Positions 6,004 to 6,734 of a stretch of DNA of 6,734 nucleotides are shown piece by piece. The DNA is from Rhodospirillaceae bacterium (GTDB lineage: Bacteria > Pseudomonadota > Alphaproteobacteria > Rhodospirillales > Magnetovibrionaceae): NCBI GenBank assembly GCA_029883045.1, contig JAOUJU010000092.1:1-6734 (forward strand). Reading direction: 5' to 3'. The notes beneath the pieces are model-generated. The model did not search any database, was not told the DNA's origin, and worked only from the letters and a program-made list of their open reading frames with translations. The translations under genes were made by a program, and so were the position numbers. Each line of letters opens with the position of its first letter. The stretch's first letter is position 1.

Positions 6004-6734
6004 AAAGCCAGTCCGGACAGGGCAAACCCTTTTCTTTTAGGAAAGCTGGATTGAAAAGTTTGCTCTGATAGCGTGTTCCAAAATCACCCAAAATTGTAAC
6101 TATGGTGTGGCCCGGCCCCATTTTTTTGGCTAAACGTATGGCGCCAGCCACATTAATGCCACTGGAACCGCCAAGGCATAACCCTTCGTTTTTAAGAAGA
6201 TCAAATATAATCGGCAGGGCCTCGGCATCGGGAATTTGAAATGCATCATCAATGGTTACACCATCAAGATTGGCTGTTACTCGCCCTTGACCGATGCCTT
6301 CGGTTATTGAGCTTCCTTCGGATTTAAGCTCACCCTCTTTGTAATAACTATAAAGCGCTGCGCCCATGGGATCGGCAAGGGCGATAGTTATGTTCGGGTT
6401 TTTTTCTTTTAACGCCATACTAACCCCGCCAATGGTGCCACCGGTTCCGGCCGCGCAGATAAAACCATCAATTTTGCCATCAGTTTGGCGCCATATTTCC
6501 GGCCCGGTGGTTTGTATGTGGGCATCACGGTTGGCGGTGTTATCAAATTGGTTGGCCCAAATCGCGCCATTGGGGTTAGCTTTATTTAATTCCTCTGCTT
6601 TGCGCCCGGAAATATGAACGTAGTTTTCAGGGTTTTTGTAAGGCACGGCAGGAACTTCAATCAGTTCAGCCCCGCACAGGCGCAGGGTATCTTTCTTTTC
6701 CTGGCTTTGGGTATCGGGAATAATAATAACAGAA
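6002..6734 (-). CDS. cysK: Cysteine synthase A (O-acetylserine sulfhydrylase), C-terminal part, cut by window edge
   Basis: The minus-strand frame is open from the window edge to a TAA at 6004-6002, giving 243 visible residues. An internal GTG at 6646 is not the start, because the homologous sequence continues upstream of it (IPDTQSQEKKDTLRLCGAEL, visible residues 6-25). The enzyme makes cysteine from O-acetylserine and sulfide with PLP. Visible family marks are the AIWANQFDN segment (57-65), the PLP phosphate loop GTGGTIGG (96-103), EGIGQGR (145-151), and LGGSSGINVAGA (187-198), whose serine faces the PLP ring. It ends with GTRYQSKLFNPAFL (219-232). About 100 N-terminal residues, including the PLP lysine and the substrate loop, lie outside. 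The sequence resembles the 340-residue alphaproteobacterial CysK type. CysM or cystathionine beta-synthase are less likely alternatives. sseA follows on the same strand after 106 bases. Confidence 0.87.
   Translation of the reverse strand, partial: SVIIIPDTQSQEKKDTLRLCGAELIEVPAVPYKNPENYVHISGRKAEELNKANPNGAIWANQFDNTANRDAHIQTTGPEIWRQTDGKIDGFICAAGTGGTIGGVSMALKEKNPNITIALADPMGAALYSYYKEGELKSEGSSITEGIGQGRVTANLDGVTIDDAFQIPDAEALPIIFDLLKNEGLCLGGSSGINVAGAIRLAKKMGPGHTIVTILGDFGTRYQSKLFNPAFLKEKGLPCPDWL

Noticed and set aside
1..6734. CRISPR array, insertion sequence, tRNA, prophage or defence island
   Set aside because: No repeat-spacer pattern, transposase, terminal repeats, tRNA-like cloverleaf or defence domain was seen on either strand.

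Overview
This window comes from a bacterial chromosome, most likely an alphaproteobacterium. It carries a complete general L-amino-acid ABC transporter operon of the Rhizobium Aap type (aapJ-aapQ-aapM-aapP, all on the + strand). The operon is flanked by minus-strand genes of sulfur amino acid metabolism. By eye the base composition is moderately low in GC, with AT-rich intergenic DNA, which is lower than in typical rhizobia. I cannot assign a genus.

Layout from left to right: (1) 1-172, minus strand, the first 57 codons of a cystathionine beta-lyase gene (metC), cut by the window edge. (2) 173-506, a 334-base AT-rich divergent control region between metC and aapJ, with several palindromes and one clear 9-bp inverted repeat (413-445). 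(3) 507-1523 aapJ, the periplasmic binding protein; 1535-1566 a strong stem-loop; 1612-2802 aapQ and 2806-3903 aapM, the two permeases; 3940-4713 aapP, the ATPase. (4) 4736-5008, a small charged helical protein of unknown function, spaced like the last gene of the operon. (5) 5038-5895, minus strand, a 3-mercaptopyruvate sulfurtransferase (sseA), convergent with the operon. (6) 5896-6001, a spacer with a stem-loop and three tandem imperfect 11-bp repeats. (7) 6002-6734, minus strand, the C-terminal two thirds of a cysteine synthase A (cysK) that runs off the right edge.

How the genes fit together: AapJ captures amino acids in the periplasm, AapQ/AapM form the membrane channel, and AapP drives import with ATP. 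The hairpin after aapJ is well placed to let the binding protein be made in excess over the membrane parts. CysK makes cysteine from O-acetylserine and sulfide, SseA moves sulfur from 3-mercaptopyruvate, and MetC turns cystathionine into homocysteine. The locus therefore joins amino acid uptake to cysteine/methionine metabolism.

I see no mobile element, CRISPR array, tRNA, rRNA, prophage or defence genes. Most of the window is ordinary conserved metabolism. The less explained parts are the small gene at the operon end, the inverted repeat upstream of aapJ, and the 11-bp repeats downstream of cysK.
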